Origin: Paenibacillus harenae DSM 16969
GTDB lineage: Bacteria; Bacillota; Bacilli; Paenibacillales; Paenibacillaceae
Assembly (NCBI RefSeq): GCF_000422465.1
Contig: NZ_AULV01000022.1
Coordinates: 1-64,000, forward strand
Direction: 5' to 3'
DNA: 64,000 nt
A model generated the notes under the pieces. That model saw only the letters and a list, made by a program, of their open reading frames with translations, was not told the origin of the DNA and did no database searches. Below are positions 42,463 through 51,304 of this stretch, piece by piece; the first letter of the stretch is position 1, and each line of letters begins with the position of its first letter. A program made the position numbers and the translations under genes.

Positions 42463-42503
42463 AAATAAAGAAAAGCCCTTATCGAATAGTTCGAAAAAAG
42501 AGC
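42463..42503 (-). terminator. Terminator-like hairpin in the rpoB leader (possible attenuator)
   Basis: On the minus strand GCTCTT (42498-42503) pairs with AAGGGC (42475-42480) with one G-U pair, and TCGAA/TTCGA forms an inner stem. TTTTCTTTATTT follows. It lies about 80 bases before the rpoB start and downstream of the promoter at 42684-42712, so it can end read-through from rplJL and also throttle rpoBC transcription. Confidence 0.65.
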
Positions 42504-42683
42504 AAGTTCCGGCAGTTAACCGATCGCAGCGCGGACGCGATAGTCTCATATCAAGTAATTTTGCCCAAAACGTAAACATTATACGTCAAATGTATTTATT
42601 TTATGCATTCCGCGCTCTAAAATCACACTTGACATTTTAGTTAACTAAAGAGATTGAGCCCAATTTAATGCTGACATTTTATA

Positions 42684-42712
42684 ATATTACCATATCTAAA
42701 AAGTCAAGTCAA
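42684..42712 (-). promoter_or_regulatory. Sigma-A promoter of rpoBC
   Basis: On the minus strand TTGACT (42707-42712) and TAATAT (42684-42689) are 17 bases apart. The leader to rpoB is about 300 bases long. A TTGACA at 42459-42464, after the leader hairpin, could belong to a second start, but its -10 is poor. Confidence 0.65.
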
Positions 42713-42721
42713 TAAATTTAA

Positions 42722-42757
42722 CTCTGTTTTCAAAGGAAATTTCAAAACAGCTTTTGA
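42722..42757 (-). terminator. Weak terminator after the rsmC-like gene
   Basis: CTGTTTT and AAAACAG form 7-bp arms around an AT-rich loop, ending 9 bases after the stop. The tail on the minus strand (AGTTAAATTTATT) is only moderately T-rich. Confidence 0.4.
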
Positions 42758-42766
42758 GATATTCGA

Positions 42767-43366
42767 CTAACCTTTTACAGCCCGAAAAATCCGGTAGCCT
42801 TTATCCTTCGTAACTTCCTCAACTTCTCCGAACAAAGCCTCCAGCTTCGCTTCGGCAGAAGGAGCGCCCTGTTTCTTCTGAATGACGATCCACATGCTGC
42901 CGCCTTCCTCCAACAACTGATAGCCCTCTTCGAAAATCTGATGTACAACCGACTTGCCTGCTCGAATCGGCGGATTGGTTAAAATCGTTTGGAAACGCAT
43001 CTCCTTAACCGCTTCATACACATCGCTCTGCAAAATGTTCACATTGGCAATGCCGTTTAACTTCGCATTTTCGCGTGAAAGCTCGACAGCCCGCTCGTTG
43101 ATGTCGATCATCGTCACTTGGCCTTGAGGCGCAAGCTTCGCCGCCGTCAATCCGATCGGCCCGTATCCGCAGCCGACGTCCAATACCTTCGCATCAGCCT
43201 TAAGCTCTAACGCATCTATCAAAACCCGGCTTCCATAATCGATACCCGACTTCGAAAAAACGCCGGCATCCGTCACAAATCTGAAAGGAAAACCTCGCAG
43301 AGACACTTCATGAACTTGACGATTATGCTTCACGTCCGGACTCTGGGAGTAATAATGATCCGACAT
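42767..43366 (-). CDS. Class I SAM-dependent methyltransferase, RsmC-like (YbxB)
   Basis: The product (199 aa) has the SAM-binding motif VLDVGCGYGPIG, a VTMIDINERAVELS block, and the N6/N2-type catalytic motif NPPIRAGK. It is the C-terminal half only of the E. coli RsmC architecture, as in B. subtilis YbxB, which occupies the same place between rplL and rpoB. It probably methylates a guanine of 16S rRNA, but this is by family. The ATG at 43366 stands behind GGGAGGGA; the frame up to 43402 has no support. Confidence 0.9.
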   Translation of the reverse strand: MSDHYYSQSPDVKHNRQVHEVSLRGFPFRFVTDAGVFSKSGIDYGSRVLIDALELKADAKVLDVGCGYGPIGLTAAKLAPQGQVTMIDINERAVELSRENAKLNGIANVNILQSDVYEAVKEMRFQTILTNPPIRAGKSVVHQIFEEGYQLLEEGGSMWIVIQKKQGAPSAEAKLEALFGEVEEVTKDKGYRIFRAVKG

Positions 43367-43494
43367 AATCCATCCCTCCCGCCAAATGTTGGTCGTAAAC
43401 ATACAACGAACCCCTTGAAACCTGACGGTTCAAGGGGCTCGTCAGCCGAATCACCGCATAAGCGGGTATTCTGCTGTATGATATTCAAGCGATA

Positions 43495-43854
43495 TTACTT
43501 AACTTCTACGGAAGCGCCAGCTTCAGTAAGTTTAGCTGCAACTGCTTCAGCTTCTTCTTTAGCCACTTTTTCTTTGATTGCTTTAGGAGCGCTGTCAACC
43601 AGGTCTTTCGCTTCTTTCAGGCCAAGACCTGTAATTTCGCGAACAACTTTGATTACGTTGATTTTGGAAGCGCCAGCGCTGTTAAGGATTACGTCGAATT
43701 CGGATTGCTCGGCTTCAACAGCTACAGCTGCGCCGCCAACAGCAACTGGTGCTGCAGCTGTTACGCCGAATTCTTCTTCAATTGCTTTTACAAGATCGTT
43801 CAGTTCAAGAACGGTCATAACTTTAATGGCTTCTAAGATTTGCTCTTTAGACAT
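43495..43854 (-). CDS. rplL: 50S ribosomal protein L7/L12
   Basis: L7/L12 (119 aa) forms the mobile stalk that recruits translation GTPases. An N-terminal dimerisation helix is followed by an Ala/Val-rich hinge (about 35-50) and the globular C-terminal domain with [20 protein letters not shown]. It follows rplJ after 90 bases. Confidence 0.99.
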   Translation of the reverse strand: MSKEQILEAIKVMTVLELNDLVKAIEEEFGVTAAAPVAVGGAAVAVEAEQSEFDVILNSAGASKINVIKVVREITGLGLKEAKDLVDSAPKAIKEKVAKEEAEAVAAKLTEAGASVEVK

Positions 43855-43944
43855 GGTTATACCTCCGAAGGTTTGGTTTATTTTTTTGGTTATGATTATA
43901 TGGCCGGCTTAAGCCGGGCCGCGTTCACACGGGCGTACCCGTCA

Positions 43945-44442
43945 TTAAGCTTCTTTTTGTTCACCGACTGCTTTAACTGCAAGCGCGAAATTGCGCATTG
44001 GAGCTTGCAATACGCTGAGGAGCATAGAAAGCAAACCTTCGCGGGACGGAAGTTCCGCAAGTGCTTTAACTTCTTCCATGCTTACGACTTTACCTTCAAC
44101 AACGCCGCCTTTAAGTTTCAAAGCATCGTTTTTCTTAGCGAAATCGTTCAAAATTTTTGCAGCGACAACTGCATCGTCTTTGCTGAATGCAACAGCGGTA
44201 GGACCTGTCAAAATGTTGTTCAATTCAACATAATCCGTACCTTCAGTCGCACGGCGAACCAAAGAGTTCTTCAAAACTTGGAAGTCAACGCCCGCTTCAC
44301 GAAGCTGCTTCCGAAGCTCAGTAACTTGGGCAACGTTCAATCCGCGATAGTCAGCAACAACCGTGCTGGAGCTTTCCGCGATTTTAGCAGCGATAACCGC
44401 TACTGCCTGTTGTTTTTCTTGGATGATATTAGCGTTAGCCAA
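43945..44442 (-). CDS. rplJ: 50S ribosomal protein L10
   Basis: L10 (165 aa) anchors L7/L12 dimers to the ribosome and binds its own leader RNA. I choose TTG at 44442, eight bases after GGGAGG, giving (M)[11 protein letters not shown]; the GTG at 44451 overlaps that site. The [19 protein letters not shown] block and the C-terminal helix that binds L12 are conserved. Confidence 0.97.
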   Translation of the reverse strand: MANANIIQEKQQAVAVIAAKIAESSSTVVADYRGLNVAQVTELRKQLREAGVDFQVLKNSLVRRATEGTDYVELNNILTGPTAVAFSKDDAVVAAKILNDFAKKNDALKLKGGVVEGKVVSMEEVKALAELPSREGLLSMLLSVLQAPMRNFALAVKAVGEQKEA

Positions 44443-44513
44443 ACTGTACACCTCCCGTAATAGTATACATTCCGTTAATACGACGGGCTTTCCACGCCTC
44501 GATGCATGAGAAA

Positions 44514-44645
44514 GGCCTTCGCGGACAAAGCGAAGGCCATGATGTCGTTATCGCGCATCAACCAAATGGTCGAATATTGCTTACAAACGTTTTATCATAA
44601 CACCTCGGTAGGAAATTAAGCCTAGCGGCACCTACTGTCTACGGT
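44514..44645 (-). ncRNA. L10 leader (autoregulatory 5' UTR of rplJL)
   Basis: On the minus strand the region begins with ACAGTAGGTGCCGCTAG and CCTACCGAGGTG, which form the kinked L10-binding stem, at 44600-44645. Further on GGCCTTCGC and GCGAAGGCC form a perfect 9-bp stem followed by TTTCTC (44511-44538), a terminator hairpin. Both parts match the known Firmicute L10 leader, in which L10(L12)4 binding favours termination. Confidence 0.88.
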
Positions 44646-44674
44646 ATGCGTATTCGAATGTTAGTTCCGGTTTC

Positions 44675-45367
44675 TTAACGGTAAACCGCTGTGGAGACAC
44701 GAGCGCCAGGGCCCATTGTCGAAGAAACGGAAATGTTTCTCAGGTAAATCCCTTTAGCTGCAGCCGGTTTTGCCCGGTTCAGCGCGTCAACCAATGCTTT
44801 GAGGTTCTCGTTCAGCTTCTCGGCATCGAACGAAACTTTTCCGATTGGAGCGTGGATTTGGCCTGCTTTGTCAAGACGGTACTCGATCTTACCGGCTTTG
44901 ATTTCTTGAACGGCTTTCGCAACGTCAAACGTTACGGTACCGGCTTTCGGGTTAGGCATCAAGCCCTTACCGCCGAGGATCCGTCCAAGCTTACCAACTT
45001 CAGCCATCATGTCCGGCGTTGCTACGCAGACGTCGAATTCAAACCAGCCTTGTTGGATTTTGTTGATCATATCAGCATCGCCGACATAGTCAGCGCCTGC
45101 CGCTTCCGCTTCTTTCACCTTTTCGCCTTTTGCGAAAACGAGAACGCGTTTTGTTTTGCCAGTACCATGCGGAAGTACGACTACGCCGCGAACCGCTTGG
45201 TCTTGTTTACGAGGGTCTACACCCAAACGAACTGCCGCTTCAACGGATTCGTCGAATTTAGCTGTCGCAGCCTTCTTTACAAGCTCGATCGCTTCCAAAG
45301 GCTCGTATGTCGCTTCGCTGTCAATCAGCTTAGCAGCTTCCAGATATTTCTTGCCGTGTTTAGCCAT
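44675..45367 (-). CDS. rplA: 50S ribosomal protein L1
   Basis: L1 (230 aa) forms the mobile L1 stalk that moves the E-site tRNA. It starts [16 protein letters not shown] and contains [20 protein letters not shown] and [13 protein letters not shown], both diagnostic. In many bacteria L1 represses its own rplK-rplA operon. Confidence 0.98.
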   Translation of the reverse strand: MAKHGKKYLEAAKLIDSEATYEPLEAIELVKKAATAKFDESVEAAVRLGVDPRKQDQAVRGVVVLPHGTGKTKRVLVFAKGEKVKEAEAAGADYVGDADMINKIQQGWFEFDVCVATPDMMAEVGKLGRILGGKGLMPNPKAGTVTFDVAKAVQEIKAGKIEYRLDKAGQIHAPIGKVSFDAEKLNENLKALVDALNRAKPAAAKGIYLRNISVSSTMGPGARVSTAVYR

Positions 45368-45412
45368 TTGTTTTCTTCCTCCTTATGTGGTTATAGCGGA
45401 AAATCCTCCAAA

Positions 45413-45501
45413 GGGATGATCCTCCCACCCGCAAAGCCATCGCTTTGCAAAGCGAACTGCCATTCGGCAGTTTACGCAATCGTCCGGAAGGACGAAGCGT
45501 C
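45413..45501 (-). repeat. Series of short hairpins in the rplK-rplA spacer
   Basis: Five small inverted repeats follow one another: GACG/CGTC (45491-45501), CGTCC/GGACG (45481-45494), AACTGCC/GGCAGTT (45455-45472), the perfect palindrome CGCTTTGCAAAGCG (45441-45454), and GGGA/TCCC (45413-45426). The first two overlap and exclude each other. The array fills the spacer of about 135 bases and could hold an L1-binding site. Confidence 0.5.
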
Positions 45502-45502
45502 A

Positions 45503-45928
45503 TTAGTCGACGATCGTTACGCCCATGCTGCGAGCTGTACCTTCTACCATACGCATTGCCGCTTCAACGGAAGCCGCGTTCAGATCCGGCATTTTTTGCT
45601 CAGCGATTTCGCGAACTTTGTCACGTTTTACAGTAGCGACCTTCTTCTTGTTCGGTTCGCCCGAACCCTTCTCGATACCTGCTGCTACGCGGAGCAATAC
45701 TGCTGCCGGCGGCGTTTTTGTTTCGAATGTGAAGGAGCGGTCTTCGAATACTGTGATAACAACTGGAATAATCAAGCCTGCTTGATCCGCAGTACGAGCG
45801 TTAAATTCCTTACAGAATGCCATGATGTTAACGCCTGCTTGACCTAGTGCCGGACCGATTGGGGGCGCTGGGTTCGCTTTGCCTGCAGGAACTTGCAATT
45901 TGACCATCTTGATAACCTTTTTTGCCAT
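45503..45928 (-). CDS. rplK: 50S ribosomal protein L11
   Basis: L11 (141 aa) sits at the GTPase-associated centre and is needed for RelA-type sensing. The ATG at 45928 gives [19 protein letters not shown]; the [17 protein letters not shown] block with the proline-rich turn near residue 20, where thiostrepton resistance arises, looks wild type. The open frame up to 45970 is not coding. Confidence 0.98.
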   Translation of the reverse strand: MAKKVIKMVKLQVPAGKANPAPPIGPALGQAGVNIMAFCKEFNARTADQAGLIIPVVITVFEDRSFTFETKTPPAAVLLRVAAGIEKGSGEPNKKKVATVKRDKVREIAEQKMPDLNAASVEAAMRMVEGTARSMGVTIVD

Positions 45929-46045
45929 GCTTGACACCTCCTTACTTGGTAATCCGCGCGTATACAGCATATACCGCCGATAGGGGCAATGCTACTACGC
46001 GATAAAGCTTTCACCGGAATGATCCGTTGAATCTGGAAACCGATA

Positions 46046-46579
46046 TTAGATCTTCTCCACCTGAGTGTAATCCAGCTCAAGCGGGGTTTCCCTGCCAAAC
46101 ATGTTCACATGAACCTTCAGCTTCGCTTTGTCCAGCAAAATTTCTTCTACCGAACCTACGAAATCAGCAAATGGACCTACTTTGACGCGAACAGTCTCCT
46201 TCAGCTCGAACTCGATCTTCGGCTTCGGCTCTTCCATGCCCATGTGTTTCAAAATCTGTTCCACTTCATCCGGCAATAGAGGAGTCGGTTTAGAACCCGA
46301 TCCAGTCGATCCTACAAACCCTGTTACGCCCGGCGTATTCCGAACAACGTACCATGAATCGTCAGTTTGAACCATTTCCACAAGAACATAACCGGGGTAG
46401 ACCTTACGCTGGACGGTCTTCTTCTTCCCGTCCTTCTCTACCACTTCATCTTCCATCGGAACAAGGACGCGGAAAATCTTATCTTCCATGCCCATCGATT
46501 CAACACGGCGCTCCAAATTGGCCTTCACCTTGTTCTCATATCCGGAGTAAGTATGCACGACGTACCATCTTTTTTCCAT
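46046..46579 (-). CDS. nusG: Transcription termination/antitermination factor NusG
   Basis: NusG (177 aa) binds the RNA polymerase clamp and, in Firmicutes, also promotes sequence-specific pausing. The N-terminal NGN domain starts MEKRWYVVHTYSGYENKVK and the C-terminal KOW domain has VGPFADFVGSVEEI. The ATG at 46579 has better spacing to AAGGTGG than the GTG at 46582. It is 24 bases after secE. Confidence 0.97.
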   Translation of the reverse strand: MEKRWYVVHTYSGYENKVKANLERRVESMGMEDKIFRVLVPMEDEVVEKDGKKKTVQRKVYPGYVLVEMVQTDDSWYVVRNTPGVTGFVGSTGSGSKPTPLLPDEVEQILKHMGMEEPKPKIEFELKETVRVKVGPFADFVGSVEEILLDKAKLKVHVNMFGRETPLELDYTQVEKI

Positions 46580-46603
46580 CACAAACCCACCTTTGGTCCC
46601 TTC

Positions 46604-46813
46604 TTAAACAATGAGTTCAACCAGAGACGAGATCCCGATGTCAAGAAGCCAGAAGTAAATCGTTACAAACGTGATCGTAAGCAATACTACGATCGAGTAG
46701 CTTGTCAACTCTTTACGGCTTGGCCAGCGAACCTTCTTCAGTTCCGCCCAGCTGTCGGCAAAAAAACTAAACGTCGTACCAAAGCTCTGCTTTAGTTTAG
46801 CCAAAAATGCCAC
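46604..46813 (-). CDS. secE: Protein translocase subunit SecE
   Basis: This is a short one-helix form of SecE (69 aa) that clamps SecY. An amphipathic helix with ELKKVRWPSRKEL precedes one membrane segment (about 41-60). The start is GTG at 46813, seven bases after GGAGG; the GTG at 46819 touches that site. Confidence 0.95.
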   Translation of the reverse strand: MAFLAKLKQSFGTTFSFFADSWAELKKVRWPSRKELTSYSIVVLLTITFVTIYFWLLDIGISSLVELIV

Positions 46814-46831
46814 AGTCACACCTCCATTTGA

Positions 46832-46981
46832 CTATCTCGTCTCGCGATGAGGAGTCTGCTCGTTACAGAACTTGCAAAACTTCTTCAACTCGATGCGGTC
46901 GGGGTGATTGCGTTTGTTCTTGGTGCTCGCATAGTTTCTCTGTTTGCAGTTTGTGCATGCCAACGTGATAATTACCCGCAT
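46832..46981 (-). CDS. rpmG: 50S ribosomal protein L33 (zinc form)
   Basis: This small gene encodes 49 aa with zinc ligands C9, C12, C36 and C39, so it is the zinc-binding type. It begins [17 protein letters not shown] behind GGGAGG. It is the first gene of the rpmG-secE-nusG transcript, as in B. subtilis. Confidence 0.96.
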   Translation of the reverse strand: MRVIITLACTNCKQRNYASTKNKRNHPDRIELKKFCKFCNEQTPHRETR

Positions 46982-47093
46982 TGAATTACACCTCCCGAAC
47001 TGCTACAAAATACGAATCATGAAGCTCTATGATGAAGTTCATTGATTCCAACGCCAATACGAAAAAAAACCTCGAATTCAGGCCTACCTAAAC

Positions 47094-47128
47094 ACTTTAT
47101 CATAGTGCATTTTTGATGTCAATGTAAA
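47094..47128 (-). promoter_or_regulatory. Sigma-A promoter of rpmG-secE-nusG
   Basis: Two overlapping readings fit: TTGACA (47117-47122) with TAAAGT (47094-47099) at 17 bases, or TTTACA (47123-47128) with TATGAT (47099-47104) at 18 bases. The leader is about 110 bases. The rest of the 319-base gap to sigH holds only the sigH terminator. Confidence 0.65.
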
Positions 47129-47212
47129 AGATAGGAGCAAACGCATGCGAAAAATTGGCAACAAATACGACATCGGGCTCGTTTCTCTCAGTATAGTCTA
47201 GTTTCGCTCTTT

Positions 47213-47269
47213 TAAAACAAAAAAGAGCCGTTTATTCCATTCCGCAAACCGCCGGATGGAAGACAGCCC
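47213..47269 (-). terminator. Rho-independent terminator of sigH
   Basis: On the minus strand GGGCTGT (47263-47269) pairs with ACGGCTC (47225-47231), including G-U pairs, and TTCCAT/ATGGAA extend the stem inside. TTTTTTGTTTT follows. Confidence 0.85.
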
Positions 47270-47300
47270 TACTTTTAGGTTGAAGCCATTATTCGTGCGG

Positions 47301-47951
47301 TTATCCGCCAATATCTCTAACTTCCAAATAACGCTCAAGCTTGCGCTTTACGCGCTGCAGCGCATTATCTATGGATTTCACATGCCTGTTCAAGTCCACA
47401 GCAATTTCCTGGTAGGATCTTCCGTCCAGATAAAGCATGAGCACCTTCCGCTCCAGATCGCTTAATATCTCGGACATCTTATCTTCCAGGCCGACGAATT
47501 CTTCTTGATTAATAATAAGCTCCTCAGGGTCGGATACCCTCGTGCCGCAAATGACGTCCAGCAGCGTGCGGTCCGAATCTTCATCATAAATGGGCTTATC
47601 TAAGGAAACGTAGGAATTAAGCGGGATGTGCTTTTGACGCGTAGCTGTCTTGATGGCCGTAATAATCTGCCTGGTTATGCACAATTCGGCAAAGGCTTTG
47701 AAGCTTGCGAGCTTGTCCCCTTTGAAATCGCGAATGGCTTTGTAGAGACCGATCATGCCCTCCTGAACTATATCCTCACGATCCGCACCGATAAGAAAAT
47801 ATGAACGCGCTTTGGCTCTCACGAAATTCTTATACTTATTTATTAAATACTCCAGCGCTATGCTGTCGCCATTGCGGACCGCTTCGACGATTTCCTCGTC
47901 CGTACTGCTGTCATACTCAAGCGTACTCCATTCTTTGAGGTCGATGCTCAC
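47301..47951 (-). CDS. sigH: RNA polymerase sigma factor SigH (sporulation and stationary phase)
   Basis: Sigma-H (216 aa) directs early sporulation and post-exponential genes. Region 2 contains KNFVRAKARSYFLIGADREDIVQEGMIGLY with the core-binding and -10 recognition parts, and region 4 has LSDLERKVLMLYLDGRSYQEIA with the helix-turn-helix. The start is GTG at 47951 behind GGAGGG. It lies between rae1 and rpmG as in B. subtilis, with its own promoter. Confidence 0.97.
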   Translation of the reverse strand: MSIDLKEWSTLEYDSSTDEEIVEAVRNGDSIALEYLINKYKNFVRAKARSYFLIGADREDIVQEGMIGLYKAIRDFKGDKLASFKAFAELCITRQIITAIKTATRQKHIPLNSYVSLDKPIYDEDSDRTLLDVICGTRVSDPEELIINQEEFVGLEDKMSEILSDLERKVLMLYLDGRSYQEIAVDLNRHVKSIDNALQRVKRKLERYLEVRDIGG

Positions 47952-48023
47952 GAACTATCCCTCCGGCCTGCAAGGCGTACACCGCTAGATTATAGATTCT
48001 TAACGTTCAAGAAACATAGAGCC

Positions 48024-48053
48024 AGTATACATTATGTAACCTTGCACCGTCAA
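48024..48053 (-). promoter_or_regulatory. Likely sigma-A promoter of sigH
   Basis: On the minus strand TTGACG (48048-48053) and TATACT (48024-48029) are 18 bases apart, about 75 bases before the GTG start. In B. subtilis sigH is repressed by AbrB; no specific AbrB site can be read from sequence. Confidence 0.55.
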
Positions 48054-48122
48054 CCGATCGAGCACCCGAATACTATCGATTATATAGTAAAATTGTAACT
48101 TTGTGGGATCCGCTGCGCTTCA

Positions 48123-48647
48123 TTATTTCTCGCCGCGCCTTAGACGCTCAAGCTGGCTGCGCACCTCCAGACTAATGATCCCGTCGACCGGATTTCGTTT
48201 TCCCGGCTTATCTTCGCGCAGCGTTTTCTCAATGTTTTTGCGGTTTTGCCCAATGTCGATCAACAGCTCGCGGGCGGAAACACGAAGCGCGCCCTTGCCG
48301 AACGCTACATGCTGTTCCACCAAATCGGAGGTCGCGACATAGATATTTCTGCGTCTGACAAATAATTCCGAGCAGAGGCGCTCGATACATTCATCAGCCG
48401 TCTCCTTTTCTTTCGTATATACGATGGTGAGCTTGTGGCGCCGGTACGTCTTCCCAAGTCCCGGCACCTGATGCGCGTCAAATATGACGTATACCTTCAT
48501 CCCGGTATATCCCTGGTAATCAGCCATCATATCGAGCAGCTTGTCCCTTGCATCCTCCAGATCATGCTCCTTCAGCTTCTCAAGCACCGGCCAAGCGCCG
48601 ATCATGTTATACCCGTCGACTAACAAAATATCGTCGCGCCGGTTCAT
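48123..48647 (-). CDS. rae1: Ribosome-dependent mRNA endonuclease Rae1 (YacP, NYN domain)
   Basis: The product (174 aa) is a PIN-like NYN nuclease. The LLVDGYNMIGAWP motif holds the first catalytic aspartate, D11, and VIFDAHQ and ETADECIE carry further acidic residues. B. subtilis Rae1 enters the ribosomal A site and cuts certain mRNAs. It starts 2 bases after rlmB, so the two are cotranslated. Confidence 0.92.
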   Translation of the reverse strand: MNRRDDILLVDGYNMIGAWPVLEKLKEHDLEDARDKLLDMMADYQGYTGMKVYVIFDAHQVPGLGKTYRRHKLTIVYTKEKETADECIERLCSELFVRRRNIYVATSDLVEQHVAFGKGALRVSARELLIDIGQNRKNIEKTLREDKPGKRNPVDGIISLEVRSQLERLRRGEK

Positions 48648-48649
48648 CC

Positions 48650-49405
48650 TTACATACTCCGGCGCTGCCGGACAACTTCATACATCAGTACGCCGGCGGC
48701 AACGGATGCGTTAAGCGAATTTAATTGGCCAAGCATAGGCAGCTTAACGAGAAAATCGCATTTTTCTTTAATCAGCCTGCCCATTCCTTTGCTCTCATTT
48801 CCAATAACGATGGCGAGAGGCATATCGAATTTCATCTTATATACATCTTGCGAGGCGGATACATCGGTGCCGGCCACCCATACGCCCGCTTCCTTAAGCT
48901 TATCGATCGTTTGCGCCAAATTGGTCACCCGCGCGACAGGCACATGCTCCGCTGCGCCAGCCGACGTCTTCAGCACCGTAGCGGTCAGGCCGGCCGAACG
49001 GCGCTTCGGAATAATCACGCCGTGCACGCCCGTGCATTCCGCCGTCCGCAAGATGGAACCGAGGTTATGAGGATCCTCAATCTCATCCAGCAGCAGGATA
49101 AACGGCGTTTCGCCGAGCTTGCCGGCCCGGTCAAGAAGCTCCTCCACTTCAACATAGGCAAAAGCGGCCGCCTGAGCGACAACGCCTTGATGCGTAACGC
49201 CGGGGGCCAAGCTGTCCAGCTTTCTTTTGTCAACGAATTGGACAACGATACTGTTTTTCTTTGCTTCCGCAACAATCGGCTGCGTCAAGCTTTTCTGGGC
49301 GCCGTCGGCAATCCATATTTTATTCAATTCACGACCGGAACGCAGCGCTTCGAGCACGGGATGCTTTCCGGCGATGATTTCCTCCTGATTCGTTTCCTCG
49401 GTCAT
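48650..49405 (-). CDS. rlmB: 23S rRNA (guanosine-2'-O-)-methyltransferase RlmB (TrmH/SpoU family)
   Basis: The product (251 aa) has an N-terminal L30e-like RNA-binding part starting at IIAGKHPVLEALRSGRELN and a C-terminal SpoU knot domain with DEIEDPHNLGSILRTAECTG, IVIGNESKGMG and LNASVAAGVLMYE. It probably methylates G2251 of the P loop. The ATG at 49405 is behind AGGAGG; the frame up to 49471 overlaps mrnC and is not used. Confidence 0.95.
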   Translation of the reverse strand: MTEETNQEEIIAGKHPVLEALRSGRELNKIWIADGAQKSLTQPIVAEAKKNSIVVQFVDKRKLDSLAPGVTHQGVVAQAAAFAYVEVEELLDRAGKLGETPFILLLDEIEDPHNLGSILRTAECTGVHGVIIPKRRSAGLTATVLKTSAGAAEHVPVARVTNLAQTIDKLKEAGVWVAGTDVSASQDVYKMKFDMPLAIVIGNESKGMGRLIKEKCDFLVKLPMLGQLNSLNASVAAGVLMYEVVRQRRSM

Positions 49406-49436
49406 TGGTTTTCCTCCTATTTGTTGCGAGAAGAGT

Positions 49437-49865
49437 CTATGACTGCTCTTCCTCGCCAAGCCCAATCGCAAGCAATTCCTTTAACCTGGCGGTGCGTCCT
49501 TCGTAATATAAATATCCGACCAGGCTCTCCAACGCCGTAGCCAGGCGATAATCCGCCTGGTCCGCATTTTTGGGCGGCGTGCCGGATTTAGCGTTGCGGC
49601 CGCGGCGGACGATGTCCGCCTCCTCCTCCGACAAGTGGGGCTGCCAGCGCTCAAGCACCTTACGCTGCCCTTTGGCCGATACGAATTTGGTCGCCTCGCG
49701 GTGCAGGTGATGCGACTTCTGATTTGGCAGCGAAATCAAATATTGCCTAACCAGCAATTCAAAGACCGCATCGCCGATGTATGCGAGAACGACGGGATTC
49801 ATGAGCTGCGGGTTTTTGGCCGGCTGGTGGAACAACAACGAGCTTCCTTCTAACCGTTCGCTCAT
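49437..49865 (-). CDS. mrnC: Mini-ribonuclease III
   Basis: This RNase III catalytic domain without a double-stranded RNA-binding domain (142 aa) matures the ends of 23S rRNA. The VVLAYIGDAVFELLVR block holds the catalytic aspartate D32 (IGDA), and RRGRNAKSGTPPK and ALESLVGYLY are further signatures. The ATG overlaps the cysS stop (ATGA). Confidence 0.95.
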   Translation of the reverse strand: MSERLEGSSLLFHQPAKNPQLMNPVVLAYIGDAVFELLVRQYLISLPNQKSHHLHREATKFVSAKGQRKVLERWQPHLSEEEADIVRRGRNAKSGTPPKNADQADYRLATALESLVGYLYYEGRTARLKELLAIGLGEEEQS

Positions 49866-51304
49866 TTGCGCCGCCAACGGATACCCTGCGGCGTATCCTC
49901 AAGCACGATGTTTTTCTCCGTCAGCAGGTCGCGAATCTCATCGGCCCTTGCCCAGTTCTTCGCTTTGCGCGCTTCCGTTCTCTCTACGATAAGCTGTTCA
50001 ATGTCTGCATCCAGCAAATCGGCGTTCGATTGTTGGAGCGGCAATAAACCGAGTACTCGATCCATCCGCTCGAGCAGAGTTAGCAAGGCGCGAAGTCCTG
50101 CCGCAGAAGCATCCGTTCTGCTTATATATTGGTTAGCTTCCGTTACCAGATCGAACACACTGGTAATCGCATCCGGCGTATTGAAATCATCGCTCATTTT
50201 CGCATGAAATTGTTCATGAATCGCACGGAGTTTCTCATCAAGCACGATTTCTCCAGAAGCGATTAATCCTTGCGCGCTTCCTCCCTCAGGTAACGGCCCG
50301 CCGATGGCCGACGCCAAGCGGTGCTTCAGATTAGCCGCGCAAATGGCTATCCGTTCCACACTGTTCTCTGCCTGTGCGATCGTATCGTCGCTAAAGTTAA
50401 TCGGGCTCCGGTAATGCGCAGCAAGCATAAAATAACGAATCGCGTTCGGCTTTACCCGCTTCACCAGCTCATGAACCGAAATACCGTTACCGAGCGATTT
50501 TGACATTTTTTCATTATTAATGTGAATATAACCGTTATGCATCCAGTAATTCGCCAGCGGTTTGCCTGTAAACGCCTCTGATTGCGCCACTTCGCACTCA
50601 TGATGCGGGAACTGTAAATCGTGGCCGCCGCCATGAATATCCAGCGTGTCGCCAAGATAGTTACGCGCCATGGCCGAGCATTCGATATGCCAGCCGGGAC
50701 GTCCATCGCCGAATGGACTCTCCCATTTGATTTCACCCGGCTTTGCGCCCTTCCAGAGCACGAAGTCCTGCTCGCTTTCCTTCCGTTCCCCTACCTCAAC
50801 CCGAATCCCGAATTGAAGCTCATCGAGATTTTGACGGGACAGCTTGCCGTAATCGGCAAATGACGAAGTCCGGAAATATACGTCGCCTTCGCTCTCATAA
50901 GCATAGCCTTTCTCGATTAAGCCTTGAATAAACGTGATGATTTGCGGGATATGATCCGTTACGCGAGGATTCAAGGTTGCTTTATGGATGCCGAGTGATT
51001 CTATGTCTTCGTGGTACGCGGCAATGAATTTATCCGCCACTTCCGGCACCGTCGTTTCGAGCTGCTCGGCTTTGCGAATGAGCTTATCGTCTACATCCGT
51101 AAAGTTAACAACATACTGTACCTCGTTCCCGTTTTCCACGAAATAGCGGCGGACAACGTCAAAGAAAATAAAGGGGCGGGCATTGCCGATGTGAATATAG
51201 TCGTAAACGGTCGGGCCGCAGACGTACATTTTCACCTTGCCCGGCTCTTGCGGCTCAAATGCTTCTTTCTGACGCGAAATCGTATTATATATCGTTACTG
51301 TCAT
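49862..51304 (-). CDS. cysS: Cysteinyl-tRNA synthetase
   Basis: This class I synthetase has 480 aa. The N-terminal CGPTVYDYIHIGNARP contains the zinc ligand C29 and the HIGH-type motif at 38-41; further zinc ligands are in HIECSAM and HHECE; the KMSKSLGN loop is near residue 270. The C-terminal half holds the anticodon-binding helical domain. Its ATG overlaps the cysE stop, so both are expressed from the T-box transcript. Confidence 0.98.
   Translation of the reverse strand: MTVTIYNTISRQKEAFEPQEPGKVKMYVCGPTVYDYIHIGNARPFIFFDVVRRYFVENGNEVQYVVNFTDVDDKLIRKAEQLETTVPEVADKFIAAYHEDIESLGIHKATLNPRVTDHIPQIITFIQGLIEKGYAYESEGDVYFRTSSFADYGKLSRQNLDELQFGIRVEVGERKESEQDFVLWKGAKPGEIKWESPFGDGRPGWHIECSAMARNYLGDTLDIHGGGHDLQFPHHECEVAQSEAFTGKPLANYWMHNGYIHINNEKMSKSLGNGISVHELVKRVKPNAIRYFMLAAHYRSPINFSDDTIAQAENSVERIAICAANLKHRLASAIGGPLPEGGSAQGLIASGEIVLDEKLRAIHEQFHAKMSDDFNTPDAITSVFDLVTEANQYISRTDASAAGLRALLTLLERMDRVLGLLPLQQSNADLLDADIEQLIVERTEARKAKNWARADEIRDLLTEKNIVLEDTPQGIRWRRK

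Noticed and set aside
45985-46045. A separate promoter before rplK
   Set aside because: The 117-base nusG-rplK gap holds no convincing -35/-10 pair, so rplK probably reads from nusG or from a weak promoter I cannot define.
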